DNA of 64,000 nucleotides from Chroococcidiopsis sp. TS-821 (GCF_002939305.1 NZ_MVDI01000004.1:222444-286443), one strand, 5' to 3'. Shown: positions 36,836-48,515, counted from the first letter of the stretch. Program-made: numbers and translations. Notes: generated by a model not told the origin, from the letters alone.

Positions 36836-38725
36836 ATGGCAAAAGTCGTTGGAATCGACTTAGGAACAACAAATTCCTGTGTTGCCGTCATGGAAGGCGG
36901 GCACCCCGTTGTGATTGCTAACGCTGAAGGTAGCCGTACGACTCCATCGGTAGTTGCTTATACCAAAACGGGTGATAAGTTGGTAGGGCAAATTGCTAAA
37001 CGGCAAGCCGTGATGAACCCTGAAAACACGTTTTATTCAGTAAAGCGGTTCATTGGGCGCAAGTATGATGAAGTCACAGGCGAATCCAAACAAGTTTCTT
37101 ACAAGGTGCTGCGCGATAGCAACGGCAACGTCAAACTCGACTGCCCAATTCTCAAGAAACAGTTTGCTCCCGAAGAAATCTCAGCAGAGGTACTGCGAAA
37201 ACTAGTAGATGACGCGAGCAAATATATAGGCGAACCCGTCAAGCAAGCCGTAATTACTGTTCCTGCATATTTCAACGATTCACAGCGGCAAGCTACCAAA
37301 GACGCCGGACGCATTGCGGGAATTGAAGTATTGCGAATCATCAACGAACCAACTGCTGCGGCGCTAGCCTATGGACTCGATAAAAAGAGCAACGAGACTA
37401 TTTTAGTCTTCGACTTAGGAGGCGGTACTTTTGACGTGTCCATCTTAGAAGTGGGTGAAGGTGTATTTGAGGTGAAATCCACCAGTGGCGATACCCACTT
37501 GGGTGGCGATGACTTTGATAAAAAGATTGTTGATTGGCTAGCAACAGAATTTCAGCGCAACGAAGGTGTTGACCTGCGCAAAGATAAGCAAGCTTTGCAA
37601 CGTCTTACTGAAGCTGCCGAAAAAGCCAAGATTGAACTGTCAGGGGCAACACAAACAAACATTAACTTGCCCTTCATCACAGCAACGCAAGAAGGTCCTA
37701 AACATCTAGACATGACGCTGACGCGATCGCAGTTTGAGCAAATGTGCAGTGACTTGCTCGATCGCTGCCGGATACCCGTCAATCAGGCTCTGCGCGATGC
37801 TAACCTCACAGCTGCTGACATTGATGAAGTCGTATTAGTTGGTGGTTCAACGCGCATTCCGGCTGTACAGCAATTGGTACGGCAAATCACAAATAAAGAA
37901 CCGTGCCAGGGCGTGAACCCAGATGAAGTCGTTGCAGTAGGTGCAGCAATTCAAGCGGGAGTATTGGCAGGCGATGTGAAAGACATCTTGCTGTTAGACG
38001 TGACGCCCCTATCACTAGGTGTAGAAACGTTGGGCGGCGTGATGACCAAAATCATTTCCCGCAACACGACAATTCCCGTCAAAAAATCCGAAATCTTTTC
38101 CACGGCAGCCGACGGGCAAACGAACGTAGAAATTCACGTCTTGCAAGGCGAGCGGGAAATGGCAGCCGATAACAAGAGTCTGGGCACCTTCCGGCTCGAT
38201 GGCATTCCCCCAGCACCGCGCGGTATCCCGCAAATTGAGGTGACATTTGACATTGATGCCAATGGCATTTTGTCCGTGTCTGCAAAAGATAAAGCTAGTG
38301 GTAAAGAGCAATCAATTACCATCACAGGTGCATCAACGCTCGATAAAGCTGAGGTTGAACGCATGGTCAAAGATGCAGAACGCAATGCCGCAGAAGACCG
38401 CAGACGACGCGATCGCGTGGATACAAAGAACACCGCAGATTCTGTTGCCTACCAAGCCGAGAAGCAACTCAAAGACTTGGGCGACAAGGTGCCAAGTGCC
38501 GACAAAACTCGTCTAGAAGGTATGATCCAAGACCTGCGGCAGGCGATCGCACAAGAAAACTACGACCGCATGAAATCGCTCACTAACGATATCCAACAAG
38601 CCCTCATGCAGATTGGCAGTGCCGTTTATGCTCAAGCAGGTAGCACCTCCACAAGCAGTAGCAGTTCTACCAACGGCAAAGGCGGTGACGATGTCATCGA
38701 TGCTGACTTTGTCGAACACAAGTAA
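36836..38725 (+). CDS. dnaK: Hsp70 chaperone DnaK
   Basis: A 629-residue Hsp70. [38 protein letters not shown] and [17 protein letters not shown] are the three nucleotide-binding signatures. [17 protein letters not shown] is the linker to the substrate-binding domain and the tail ends in a Ser/Thr-rich stretch and [12 protein letters not shown], close to the usual EVKD-like end. The ribosome site CAGGAGG lies 8 bases before ATG. Cyanobacteria usually carry several dnaK genes; this one heads a stress cluster with dnaJ and a CbpM-like gene. No CIRCE was seen upstream. Confidence 0.97.
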   Translation: MAKVVGIDLGTTNSCVAVMEGGHPVVIANAEGSRTTPSVVAYTKTGDKLVGQIAKRQAVMNPENTFYSVKRFIGRKYDEVTGESKQVSYKVLRDSNGNVKLDCPILKKQFAPEEISAEVLRKLVDDASKYIGEPVKQAVITVPAYFNDSQRQATKDAGRIAGIEVLRIINEPTAAALAYGLDKKSNETILVFDLGGGTFDVSILEVGEGVFEVKSTSGDTHLGGDDFDKKIVDWLATEFQRNEGVDLRKDKQALQRLTEAAEKAKIELSGATQTNINLPFITATQEGPKHLDMTLTRSQFEQMCSDLLDRCRIPVNQALRDANLTAADIDEVVLVGGSTRIPAVQQLVRQITNKEPCQGVNPDEVVAVGAAIQAGVLAGDVKDILLLDVTPLSLGVETLGGVMTKIISRNTTIPVKKSEIFSTAADGQTNVEIHVLQGEREMAADNKSLGTFRLDGIPPAPRGIPQIEVTFDIDANGILSVSAKDKASGKEQSITITGASTLDKAEVERMVKDAERNAAEDRRRRDRVDTKNTADSVAYQAEKQLKDLGDKVPSADKTRLEGMIQDLRQAIAQENYDRMKSLTNDIQQALMQIGSAVYAQAGSTSTSSSSSTNGKGGDDVIDADFVEHK

Positions 38726-38772
38726 GCTGTGAAACATTTAAGTTGCGAGTTTAGGCGGCAGAAAAGCTTCAG

Positions 38773-38895
38773 ATGCAGGAGTTGACCCCAATTCCCGCTG
38801 CGTTCAGCAAATTTGCAGCCAACAGCCTCGAACTTCGACTAGAACTTGTCGATAGATATCAGGCGATCGGTGGGAGCCTGGCTAGAAGCTGCTAG
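38773..38895 (+). CDS. Doubtful 40-residue ORF between dnaK and dnaJ
   Basis: ATG at 38773 opens MQELTPIPAAFSKFAANSLE and continues to a stop at 38893. The sequence is amphipathic and its codons look coding-like, but no ribosome site precedes it. It could be a small chaperone-linked peptide or a fragment of a lost gene. Confidence 0.25.
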   Translation: MQELTPIPAAFSKFAANSLELRLELVDRYQAIGGSLARSC

Positions 38896-38922
38896 TTACT
38901 GTGTTTGTGCGGTAAATGCAGG

Positions 38923-38943
38923 CACTGCCGATCGTCGGCAGTG
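38923..38943 (+). terminator. Strong hairpin between dnaK and dnaJ
   Basis: CACTGCCGA (38923-38931) and TCGGCAGTG (38935-38943) form a perfect nine-base stem with a three-base loop. A T-rich stretch with TTTT lies 15 bases further on. It may attenuate read-through from dnaK, giving less DnaJ than DnaK, or mark an mRNA processing site. Confidence 0.55.
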
Positions 38944-39017
38944 TACCGTTTACTTCAGCTTTTCCAGAAAGCGAGCCACCCGTCTTAAGTATCCAACTCT
39001 AATCTCAGGAGGTGTCG

Positions 39018-40019
39018 ATGGCTGCAACGGATTTTAAAGACTATTACGCAATTCTAGGCGTAAGTAAAACTGCAACGCCAGAGGAAATCAAGAAAGCCTA
39101 CCGGAAATTAGCGCGGAAATATCACCCCGATCTCAATCCAGGCGATCGCGAGGCGGAAGCACGGTTTAAGGAAATCAACGAAGCCCACGAAGTTCTCTCT
39201 GACCCAGAAAAACGCCAGAAATACGATCAGTTTGGTCAATACTGGAAGCAAGCCGCAGCTGGTGCAGCTCCTCCGACAGGCGCAGCTGGCTTTGAAACGA
39301 TGGATTTTGGTCAGTACGGCAGCTTTGATGATTTCATTAATGAGCTGCTAGGACGGTTTGGTCGCGGCGATCGTCGCACGGGACGGCGAGTGTATACCTA
39401 CCGCACCACCACAGAACCAGAGAGCTTCCGGTATGTAGAATTTGGCGGTGAAGATCCTTTTAGTCGCTTCACTGATATTTCTACACAGGATACAGAAGCC
39501 GCGATCGCGCTTACCTTTGCCGAAGCGTTTCACGGCACCCAAAAACGTCTCCAAATCGATAGTGAAACTATCACCGTTCGCATTCCTCCGGGAGCCAAAT
39601 CCGGCAGTCGCGTCCGCGTCAAAGGTAAAGGGCAGATGAGTCCCTTCAGTCAGCAACGAGGCGATTTGTATCTGACGATCGAGTTATTACCTCACCGGTT
39701 CTTCAGATTTGAAGGTGACAATATTACCTGTGAAATCCCGATCAGTCCAGAGGAAGCAGTACTCGGCACCCAAATTGACGTACCCACGCCCGATGGCAAG
39801 GTGACGATGACTATTCCTTCCGGGGTAGACTCTGGACAAACTCTACGGTTGCGAGGTAAGGGCTGGCGCGATCCTCAAGGCAAGCGGACAGACTTGCTGG
39901 TGCGGCTGAAAATTGTCACCCCTAAAGACCTCAGTTCCAAAGAACGAGAGTGTTATGAAAAATTACGGCAAGCTAGCAGTTTTAATCCCCGTTCTGGGTT
40001 AGCGGAGGTACAATTATGA
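39018..40019 (+). CDS. dnaJ: DnaJ/CbpA-type J-domain co-chaperone
   Basis: A 333-residue type II J-protein. The J domain ([20 protein letters not shown], with HPD in [12 protein letters not shown]) is followed by a Gly-poor linker and two C-terminal substrate-binding beta domains ([19 protein letters not shown]). The cysteine-rich zinc domain of DnaJ is absent, so CbpA is the closer type. A CAGGAGG ribosome site lies just before ATG 39018; an in-frame GTG at 39012 overlaps that site. It overlaps the next gene by four bases and stimulates DnaK ATPase by analogy. Confidence 0.93.
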   Translation: MAATDFKDYYAILGVSKTATPEEIKKAYRKLARKYHPDLNPGDREAEARFKEINEAHEVLSDPEKRQKYDQFGQYWKQAAAGAAPPTGAAGFETMDFGQYGSFDDFINELLGRFGRGDRRTGRRVYTYRTTTEPESFRYVEFGGEDPFSRFTDISTQDTEAAIALTFAEAFHGTQKRLQIDSETITVRIPPGAKSGSRVRVKGKGQMSPFSQQRGDLYLTIELLPHRFFRFEGDNITCEIPISPEEAVLGTQIDVPTPDGKVTMTIPSGVDSGQTLRLRGKGWRDPQGKRTDLLVRLKIVTPKDLSSKERECYEKLRQASSFNPRSGLAEVQL

Positions 40020-40351
40020 GTTCCAACCCCAGTTTGTCTCTTGTCGTATCGTTGCCAAGAGGCGCGATCGCAGTTTCTCCACAAAAGGAAGTTCGCCTTT
40101 ATAGCTTCGAGCAAGCTGCGTACTTTACCAAAACTTCCGTTGCCCTGCTTGAGCGGTTTGCCGCTCTCGGACTGATTGAACCTACCGAATCGATGCTGCG
40201 TCGCCAAGATCTGATTCGGGTGGTGAAAATTCAACGACTGCGTCGCGATCTGGGTTTGAACCTGGTAGGTGCAGCAATGGTGTTGGATATGGCATCTGAA
40301 ATTGCACAACTCAAAGCTCAATTACGTGCCTATCGCACGGCTCAAAGTTAA
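40016..40351 (+). CDS. CbpM-like chaperone modulator (MerR-type HTH)
   Basis: A 111-residue protein with a MerR-like helix-turn-helix ([20 protein letters not shown]) and a C-terminal helix (AEIAQLK-like) for dimerisation. CbpM proteins bind the J domain of CbpA and inhibit it; HspR-type relatives repress dnaK operons. The ATGA overlap with dnaJ argues for a partner of this J-protein. Whether it acts on DNA, on the J domain, or on both cannot be decided. Confidence 0.8.
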   Translation: MSSNPSLSLVVSLPRGAIAVSPQKEVRLYSFEQAAYFTKTSVALLERFAALGLIEPTESMLRRQDLIRVVKIQRLRRDLGLNLVGAAMVLDMASEIAQLKAQLRAYRTAQS

Positions 40352-40429
40352 ACAAATTAAACAAGCTTCTTTTGTGTATTTCCTCTGTACAGTTTTTCCA
40401 CTTAGCATCCCGCGCGGAGGATTAAAATT

Positions 40430-40828
40430 ATGAATGAAAACACTCAAAACCAGCAATCTAGTATTGTTGTTAGTCCAGAGACAGATGCTCTAGTCGAACA
40501 AGCACAAGCAATAGCTGAACAAGATGCCGATCTCAAACAAGAAACAAAAGCTCTGGTAGAGGCAATCAAAAAGCGCGCCCAGGCAGAGATTCAAGCAGCT
40601 GAAGAACTCACTCGCGAGGCTTATCTATCGGCAGTGCGTCGAGCTAAAGAAGCGATCGCGCAAACACAACTTATTGCTCCCGATCGCATCGAACAATCGG
40701 TACAACGCATTCAACGAGAAACGCAGCAAAACTGGCAGTCAATTGTAAATGAAATTCATCAATTAGGCGATCGCCTTGGTGATGCAGCGAAAGCTGCTTG
40801 GGCAGCGCTAACGCGTTCTAAATCTTAG
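40430..40828 (+). CDS. Helical, coiled-coil protein of unknown function
   Basis: A 132-residue, highly charged, almost wholly helical protein rich in Ala, Gln and Glu (ALVEQAQAIAEQDADLKQET, IKKRAQAEIQAAEELTREA). No signal or membrane segment is seen. The ribosome site CGGAGG is 10 bases before ATG. Heptad-like spacing suggests a coiled coil and the composition recalls late-embryogenesis-like desiccation proteins. It follows dnaJ and the CbpM-like gene, so a stress role is plausible but unproven. Confidence 0.65.
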   Translation: MNENTQNQQSSIVVSPETDALVEQAQAIAEQDADLKQETKALVEAIKKRAQAEIQAAEELTREAYLSAVRRAKEAIAQTQLIAPDRIEQSVQRIQRETQQNWQSIVNEIHQLGDRLGDAAKAAWAALTRSKS

Positions 40829-41307
40829 TTTCAACTTGGCAATCCGCATCCACTAGTTAGCAACTGTATTGCTGTCAATGTATTGAGGATGGAATTCTAG
40901 CAGCGATCGCCCAAATTGGACTCGCTCTTCTGCCGACTGCAGTGGCGATCGCTATACAGAACACTGGTATTTTGCCCACAAATCATGAATGGCGAAGAAG
41001 CAATTCCTTACATCCTGTTTTAGATTAGAAGTGGCGCTCATCAGCTGTGGAAAATTTTCTTGATACTGGCAATCTGGTAGTTCCGGCACTAAAAATTAGC
41101 AACTAACGTTTTGCAAATTCAAACCGAAATAAGTTTTATAATCTACATCTTTTCTGATTGTGTTCGCCTACTTATTTCTCATAGATACTTTGACATCGCT
41201 GTCAGCTTTAAAAATTGCATTATTTTATCCACAGGCAATTATCTTCAAGAGTCCTGAATTAACTATTATGGCAAATCGAAGACTCAAACTTTAGAGGAGA
41301 CCCAGAT
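40829..41307. other. Intergenic region before DUF2905 gene
   Basis: About 480 bases with HIP1 sites near 40903 and 40946 and only short frames. Two small regions look like worn coding sequence, but no protein could be recognised. The gene downstream has an AGAGGAGA ribosome site. Confidence 0.35.
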
Positions 41308-41541
41308 ATGATGTCTGAATTGGGCAAAACACTTGTTGTTATTGGATTAGGCATTTTTCTTCTAGGTGGCTTACTTTGGCTTAGCGGTGGGACGCTGAAA
41401 AACTTCCCTATTGGTCGCTTACCAGGAGATATTTTGATTCAAAACGGGCACTTTACCTTCTATTTTCCCCTGACTACTTGCATTTTGCTGAGCATTGGCT
41501 TGAGTGCTTTACTTTGGCTTGGGCAAGCTATCACCCGTTAG
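41308..41541 (+). CDS. DUF2905 small membrane protein
   Basis: A 77-residue protein with two hydrophobic helices (TLVVIGLGIFLLGGLLWLS and TCILLSIGLSALLWLG) joined by the conserved loop GRLPGDILIQNG followed by FYFPLTT, which identifies DUF2905. The function of the family is unknown. The start is the first of two adjacent ATG codons, behind GAGGAGACCC. In this window it lies within the stress island. Confidence 0.88.
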   Translation: MMSELGKTLVVIGLGIFLLGGLLWLSGGTLKNFPIGRLPGDILIQNGHFTFYFPLTTCILLSIGLSALLWLGQAITR

Positions 41542-41871
41542 TTTCCTTATCTACTAGTGAGTTTATAAATAAAGGAGACGCAATGTCACTTATAGCTAGT
41601 ATGTCAACGAGGTAATTCTTACCGAAGACTACTTAGGTTTATTATTTTGTTACTGACTAGAAACTCTCTTTGGATTTTCACCTTCCAAGCAAATAAATTA
41701 AAATTAAAAGCTCATCGTAAGAGTAAGCTACCAATTGTAGTGCAAGTTGACTCAATTAAGATCATGCTACCGCTAAATAAGACTTGATATGGCGGCAGCG
41801 CTCGTTATGGAACAGTGAAGTTTTTGTTTATCTACATGTTCCAGTATTTTAGGCAACGCGGTCATCTTCCA
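41542..41871. other. Intergenic region with an isolated ribosome site
   Basis: About 330 bases. AAAGGAGACGCAATG near 41572-41585 is an excellent ribosome site and start, but the frame ends after ten codons (MSLIASMSTR). This may be the remains of a gene or a leader peptide. Nothing else was recognised. Confidence 0.4.
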
Positions 41872-43734
41872 CTAACTATTTGCTAAATAAGGTTGAAGCG
41901 CGGCTTCTGTCATTGCTAAATTGCTAGCCAAGGCAATTCGATGTTGCTCAATGACACCTAAAACTTTTCGAGGATTATCCCGTGCCACGACAGGTAACAG
42001 ATAAAGTCCTCTGGCTCCCATTCGCTCTAATGCTTCTAAGACCGGCTCATCTTCGTAAGCATAGAGAACCTCTGCGGTACAAATGTCGTTAAGGGTTTGG
42101 GTAATTTCATTCTTTTGATGCGATTCACTGGCAGTTTGGACGACTGCCCGTCTAATATCAGCTAGGGTTACAATTCCAAGCAGTTGCTCAGTTTCATCTA
42201 GGACTAAAGCAGTATGGCATTTATTTTGAAGCATTGTCTTTCCTGCCTGCAGCAATGACATTGATGCTGGCAGTGCTAGATACGATCGCTCCATCACAAC
42301 TGCAATTGACACTTGCTGCAATACCTCAAATTCATTCTGGGGTTGCAAGTTTACGCCCATCTGCTGTAGGTTCAATCCCTGAATTGCTTGGCTAGATTTG
42401 AACAATTCCACACCCCAAACACTGACCCCAACAGCTGCCATCAAGGGTAAAACAATTAGGTAATTCTGCGTCAATTCAAATAGTAAGAGAATCGAGGTAA
42501 GAGGAGCTTTGACGCTGCCAGCTAATACGGCTGCCATTCCTACCATGGCATACGCAGGAGGTGGAGCAATTTCTGACAGTTCAGGAGGTAAGATCGCGAG
42601 CAAGCAATTTCCGTAGATTGCTCCTAGGCACGCTCCTAAAAACATTGCCGGAGCAAAAACTCCCCCAACTAAGCCACTGCCCAAACTAATCGATGTCGCG
42701 ATCAGTTTTGCTACGAGTAACACACCTAACAATGACAAGGGAAAGCGATCGCCGCACAGAATAGCTTCGAGCACTCCGTAGCCAATTCCTAGAATTTGAG
42801 GCAATTGCAGCGCTATAACGCCAATGCAAGCACCGCCAACAACAGGATGCAGTGCTTTAGGAAGCTTTCCCAGCCAAGCAAAACCCACCACTTCCCCTTG
42901 GAAACACGCCTGAACTAATTTGATCGCTTGGGTGTAAATGGTGGAAACAACGCTAGCCAGCAATCCTAAGCCAACGTAATATATCCATTCCCAATGACTT
43001 AAAACTTGATAGACAGGTAGCTCGAATGCAGGGTGAATGCCCAAGAGAGTCTGAGCAATCAGCGCAGAAATCACTGCAGACAGCAAGATGAGGCTGGCGG
43101 CTGGTGTTGTAAATGCGGTGCCAAGAACGACCTCTAGCGCAAAGAAAACTCCAGCAATGGGCGCATTAAAGCCCGCGGCTAAACCTGCTGCTGCACCTGC
43201 ACCAATCAGCAATCGATATCGATCTTTGGAAACTTGAAACGATTGCCCCAACAGAATGCCGATATTTGAGCCAAGCTCCACGCTCGGTCCTTCAGGACCC
43301 AAAGAAGCTCCTGTTCCTAAAGAGACAGCAGCTGCTAATAGTTTGATTGCAGGTCGCAGCGGTGAAATTTTCTGTACCCTAGTGCTACTAAGTAGCGCAG
43401 AAAACTCTTGCCCTAAAAAGTCTGGAAAACGCCAACGCAGAAATCCAACAACCAAGCCGCCTAAGATAGGAATAAAGGCTAATGTCCAGCTTCCCCAAAC
43501 CAACATTTGCCCCATGAGGGTTTTAAACGTTAGGCTTTGGCAAAGCTCGATAGAGTATTTGAACAAGACGATCGCTAACCCTGAACCACCCCCAATTAAC
43601 AGAGCAGAAGCGATCGCTAAAACTTCTGACGATGGTTGTAGACGATTGAGAAGACTCGTCAGGCGATCGCTTATAGAAGGAGGTTTGAATCGTTGGGGCT
43701 GTAGCACCCTTGAGGTAGAAACTGTTGTTGTCAT
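41872..43734 (-). CDS. ClC-family chloride channel/transporter with CBS domains
   Basis: A 620-residue membrane protein. LGTGASLGPEGPSVELGSNI contains the gating glutamate motif (GxEGP), and SGLVGGVFAPAMFLGACLG is another selectivity segment. In FNAPIAGVFFALEVV the position of the proton glutamate of E. coli ClC (E203) is valine, as in ClC channels of animals. A GSGIP motif could not be found at its usual place. Two CBS domains close the protein (VVMERSYLALPASMSLLQAG and a second after 540). ATG 43734 is preferred to a TTG at 43773. It follows htrA on the same strand. Confidence 0.88.
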   Translation of the reverse strand: MTTTVSTSRVLQPQRFKPPSISDRLTSLLNRLQPSSEVLAIASALLIGGGSGLAIVLFKYSIELCQSLTFKTLMGQMLVWGSWTLAFIPILGGLVVGFLRWRFPDFLGQEFSALLSSTRVQKISPLRPAIKLLAAAVSLGTGASLGPEGPSVELGSNIGILLGQSFQVSKDRYRLLIGAGAAAGLAAGFNAPIAGVFFALEVVLGTAFTTPAASLILLSAVISALIAQTLLGIHPAFELPVYQVLSHWEWIYYVGLGLLASVVSTIYTQAIKLVQACFQGEVVGFAWLGKLPKALHPVVGGACIGVIALQLPQILGIGYGVLEAILCGDRFPLSLLGVLLVAKLIATSISLGSGLVGGVFAPAMFLGACLGAIYGNCLLAILPPELSEIAPPPAYAMVGMAAVLAGSVKAPLTSILLLFELTQNYLIVLPLMAAVGVSVWGVELFKSSQAIQGLNLQQMGVNLQPQNEFEVLQQVSIAVVMERSYLALPASMSLLQAGKTMLQNKCHTALVLDETEQLLGIVTLADIRRAVVQTASESHQKNEITQTLNDICTAEVLYAYEDEPVLEALERMGARGLYLLPVVARDNPRKVLGVIEQHRIALASNLAMTEAALQPYLANS

Positions 43735-43887
43735 TGGCAAGTAGAAGCTATCAGGGCTAAAAAGTCCTCTCAAATAGGGGGTGGTTAATCCTCCGGCTTT
43801 TTTGCGTTGCCACAGGATGACAGCCTGCCCTTGTAGTTAATTGTCAATTAAGAACTCAAGTTTTGTCTGCTTAATTATGTTGACCTT

Positions 43888-45102
43888 TTACAGACGAGGT
43901 GCATCCTGTAACTCTCCTGGACGAACAGTTAATGACAAGATTTGTTCGCCGCGTTGCACTTGAAACCGCAATGGTTGACCAATACGGCTGTTTTCGACTG
44001 CGACTTGTAACTGTTCAGCCGTCGTTACAGGTTTGCCATCGATTTCGACAATGACATCCCCTCGGCGCAAGCCTGCCGCAGCAGCTGGACTTGAAGGCAT
44101 GACTTGTACTACAAGCACTCCTCTAATTTCTGGTACGGTGAAAGGCGTATTGGGGTCGCGGTTTGACTGTTTCGCTAACTCTGGGGTAAGCGTCAGCATC
44201 CGAATCCCAATGTAAGGGTGAGGGATTTTTTCGCCGCGAGCGAGTGCGTCTTTAATTGCCTTGGCTTTATCAATCGGAATCGCAAACCCAATTCCTTGAG
44301 CTTCTGCGCGAATCGCGGTGTTGATGCCAATGACTTCGCCGCGAGCATTCAAAAGTGGACCGCCAGAGTTACCAGGATTGATTGCGGCATCAGTTTGTAT
44401 GAAGTCTAGACGCTTGTCAGGTATACCTGCCTGAGCGCTGGAACGATTGAGGGTACTGATAATTCCTAAAGTTACAGTATTGTCTAAACCTAAAGGGTTA
44501 CCAACCGCGATCGCCCAGTCTCCTACCTGCACTGACTGCGAATTTCCCAAGGGAGCTGTAGGCAGGTTTTGTCCGTCAATTTTGACGACGGCTAAGTCTG
44601 AAGGTTCGTCAATTCCCCGAACATCTCCTCTAAAGCTGCGCCCATCCTTGAGCGTCACTTTCACTGTGTCGGCACCGCTGACAACATGAGCGTTGGTGAG
44701 TATCATACCGTTGCGGTCAATAATAAAGCCTGACCCCTGCCCCCGCAGGTGATACTCTTGTGGCAGTCTAGGAAAAATGTCCTCGCCGAAGAAACGGCGA
44801 AAGAAAGGGTCGTCAAAGAAGGGATCGGGGTAATTTGTTGCAATCGTGCGCTCGGTGTCGATTCGCACTACAGCCGGTCCAACTCGATTGACAGCAGTAG
44901 TCACAAAGCTGCGGTTATTGTCGTCGGATTGCACCTCAGACGCAACTGCTTGCACCTCAGGAGTATTGACGAGATAGTTGGCAATTAATGGTGTAGGAAA
45001 GACCCGTACTGCAAGCAAAGTCAAGGCAATACTCAAAAGAGCAGTAAAAACATAGTTAGCAATTTGGCGCAGTGGTGGAAAGCGTTGTTTAGAGACTGAC
45101 AT
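43888..45102 (-). CDS. HtrA/Deg-family serine protease
   Basis: A 404-residue periplasmic or thylakoid-lumen protease. An N-terminal signal anchor ([19 protein letters not shown]) is followed by a trypsin-like domain with catalytic H139 (NAHVVSG), D169 (EPSDLAVV) and S246 (NPGNSGGPL). A single PDZ domain covers about 300-395 ([20 protein letters not shown]). Deg proteases clear damaged proteins, including photosystem subunits. Which of the cyanobacterial HtrA/HhoA/HhoB forms it is cannot be told. Confidence 0.93.
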   Translation of the reverse strand: MSVSKQRFPPLRQIANYVFTALLSIALTLLAVRVFPTPLIANYLVNTPEVQAVASEVQSDDNNRSFVTTAVNRVGPAVVRIDTERTIATNYPDPFFDDPFFRRFFGEDIFPRLPQEYHLRGQGSGFIIDRNGMILTNAHVVSGADTVKVTLKDGRSFRGDVRGIDEPSDLAVVKIDGQNLPTAPLGNSQSVQVGDWAIAVGNPLGLDNTVTLGIISTLNRSSAQAGIPDKRLDFIQTDAAINPGNSGGPLLNARGEVIGINTAIRAEAQGIGFAIPIDKAKAIKDALARGEKIPHPYIGIRMLTLTPELAKQSNRDPNTPFTVPEIRGVLVVQVMPSSPAAAAGLRRGDVIVEIDGKPVTTAEQLQVAVENSRIGQPLRFQVQRGEQILSLTVRPGELQDAPRL

Positions 45103-45451
45103 AAAAAAGCGACCTCCGATTTATAGAGTCTTTAGCAAATAGCAGCAGATGTTGAGCATCAAGTGCGATCGCCTCGTGAATCCCCCATCTTAGGCACTTC
45201 AACTTTTGTTTTTTCAGATCGTAATGGATACAAAAAGTTTTATTGAGCCAATAGTATAAATGAGCTACCGCGTTTGCGATCGCCAGGACAATAATTAGGA
45301 TTTGCAACAAGTACGAATATAAGCGCCAAAAAAGCCAATTAGGGTAATGCGAAAGTTCACCTTTCCAAACAAGGTAAAACTTCTAACATTACCCAATCCT
45401 GGAGAAAATTGAGTTAGACTCAACGTCTACCCATCAATTCACCTAGAGCGA

Positions 45452-45553
45452 CTAGAACATTAAATTAACCGCGCTCCAATAAGCTCCAAGAAACATAAAA
45501 GTAGCAAGCCAAAGGATAAACTTGTTTGGACGTTGGAGATTAAAAGTCTTCAT
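45452..45553 (-). CDS. 33-residue single-pass membrane peptide
   Basis: From an ATG whose complement is at 45551-45553 the frame reads MKTFNLQRPNKFILWLATFM and then FLGAYWSAVNLMF. A basic N-terminus and one hydrophobic helix are seen. A GTGAGGCG ribosome site lies about six bases before the start. It is too short for most gene finders and was not recognised. It lies between groEL and htrA in the stress island. Confidence 0.55.
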   Translation of the reverse strand: MKTFNLQRPNKFILWLATFMFLGAYWSAVNLMF

Positions 45554-45682
45554 AGTTCGCCTCACTTATGTGTTTTATAGCGTCTGAGCTTCCTCGCTAC
45601 AATTGCTATACGCAGTCAGTTGAGAACAAATTTGTGAAAACTCCTCACACCAACTCACAAATGAGAACGCTTTGTTAGAAGA

Positions 45683-45705
45683 AGGGGAAGATTAAGTTTT
45701 CCCCT
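45683..45705 (-). terminator. Hairpin downstream of groEL
   Basis: AGGGGAA (45683-45689) pairs with TTCCCCT (45699-45705) around a nine-base loop. It lies about 70 bases after the groEL stop in the direction of transcription and is followed on that strand by a pyrimidine-rich stretch. A terminator is likely but the T-run is poor. Confidence 0.5.
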
Positions 45706-45776
45706 ATTTTCAACTTTCTAGTGACAGCACGACGACTGCATTGCTGTTTTCGTCTAGATGGAATGTTCAGTAATAA

Positions 45777-47456
<1,680 letters not shown>

Positions 47457-47519
47457 TTACGGAGTTTTATGACTTAATCAACAGCGAGTTAGAAGCTGGA
47501 AACTTCTCACTCTCAACTT

Positions 47520-47831
47520 TTAAGCAAGCGTTGCTAGAATGTCCTTTTCTGAAAGCAGAACGTATTCTTCGCTACCTAGCTTGATGTCGGTTCCGGCATA
47601 TTTGGAGTAAAGGACTTTATCGCCAATTTGAACTTCCATCGTTTGGCGCGAACCATCGTCATTCCGTTTGCCAGGACCAACCGCAACGACTTCTCCGATT
47701 TGGGGCTTTTCTTTTGCAGTGTCAGGTAGAAGAATGCCACCAGCAGTTTTTTCTTCGGCTTCGTGTACTTTCACGAATACGCGATCGCCAAGCGGTTTTA
47801 CCGTAGAAACGCTTAAAGCTACAGTTGCCAT
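47520..47831 (-). CDS. groES: Co-chaperonin GroES
   Basis: A 103-residue Hsp10. [20 protein letters not shown] is the conserved opening, [20 protein letters not shown] contains the mobile loop, and [14 protein letters not shown] the core barrel. It caps GroEL. About 165 bases separate it from the stop of hsp20 upstream; no CIRCE lies in that gap, so it may depend on the promoter before hsp20. Confidence 0.97.
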   Translation of the reverse strand: MATVALSVSTVKPLGDRVFVKVHEAEEKTAGGILLPDTAKEKPQIGEVVAVGPGKRNDDGSRQTMEVQIGDKVLYSKYAGTDIKLGSEEYVLLSEKDILATLA

Positions 47832-47996
47832 TTTCTATTTTCCCTTCTTACTTTAAATGTCAAGTTTTCCCAAAGTGACTCACTCTCATCGCACCGGGGC
47901 TGGGCAAGTTAGGATTCTACACAAGGATTGGTTTGACAAAAACTCAAGCGCTTCCCTGTCGCTTCCAGCCCCAAAACGCTGACTTTGATGATTACA

Positions 47997-48515
47997 TCAA
48001 GTAGCAGTTGCCATAGCAGCGCTGCTCTCGCTTGACATTGACTCACTAGAAGCTTCTAAAGTAGTCGTTGGTGCTGCTGATGCCATCTCGCCGAGGTTGA
48101 TTTTGACAACCCGATGACGATACTCTTCCGACTTAGGTAAAATTAAGGTCAGGATCCCATTAGAGAACTGTGCGTTAGCTTGCTCGTGCTGTACGGGTAA
48201 AGGCAGCGACACAACCCGATGAAACTTGCCGTAAGGAAATTCAGAACGGAAGTAGCCTCGATCTTCAGCACCTGCGGGATAATGACGCTCCCCTGCGATT
48301 GAGACAGTGTCGCGGGTTACTTGAATATCGATATCGTTGCGATCGATACCAGGAAGTAGTGCTCGCAAAATGAGATTCTCTGGGGTATCCTGCAACTCAA
48401 CTGCTGGTACCCAATTAGAATACTCGTTACTTAATCTGAACTCATCAAATACTTGGTCAATTTGACGACGCAGGTTTTCCATTGCTTCTATTGGTTGCCA
48501 ACGCCGGATCATCAT
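47997..48515 (-). CDS. Small heat-shock protein Hsp20
   Basis: A 172-residue alpha-crystallin protein that holds unfolding proteins. The N-terminal RRWQPIEAMENLRRQIDQVF is the usual membrane/substrate-binding arm. The alpha-crystallin domain runs from about 40 to 135 (ALLPGIDRNDIDIQVTRDTV, GILTLILPKSEE). The tail after 140 is unusual: about 30 residues rich in Ser, Ala and Thr in place of the short I-x-I end. The start has two adjacent ATG codons, with GAGGTG upstream. It is first in a probable hsp20-groES-groEL operon. Confidence 0.93.
   Translation of the reverse strand: MMIRRWQPIEAMENLRRQIDQVFDEFRLSNEYSNWVPAVELQDTPENLILRALLPGIDRNDIDIQVTRDTVSIAGERHYPAGAEDRGYFRSEFPYGKFHRVVSLPLPVQHEQANAQFSNGILTLILPKSEEYRHRVVKINLGEMASAAPTTTLEASSESMSSESSAAMATAT

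Noticed and set aside
45089..45310. 73-codon frame with a hydrophobic start before htrA
   Set aside because: TTG start, overlap with the htrA start, and no ribosome site. A membrane peptide is possible but not supported.
47832..47996. CIRCE between hsp20 and groES
   Set aside because: Searched for both arms of the consensus; none is present. The only CIRCE is at 48791.
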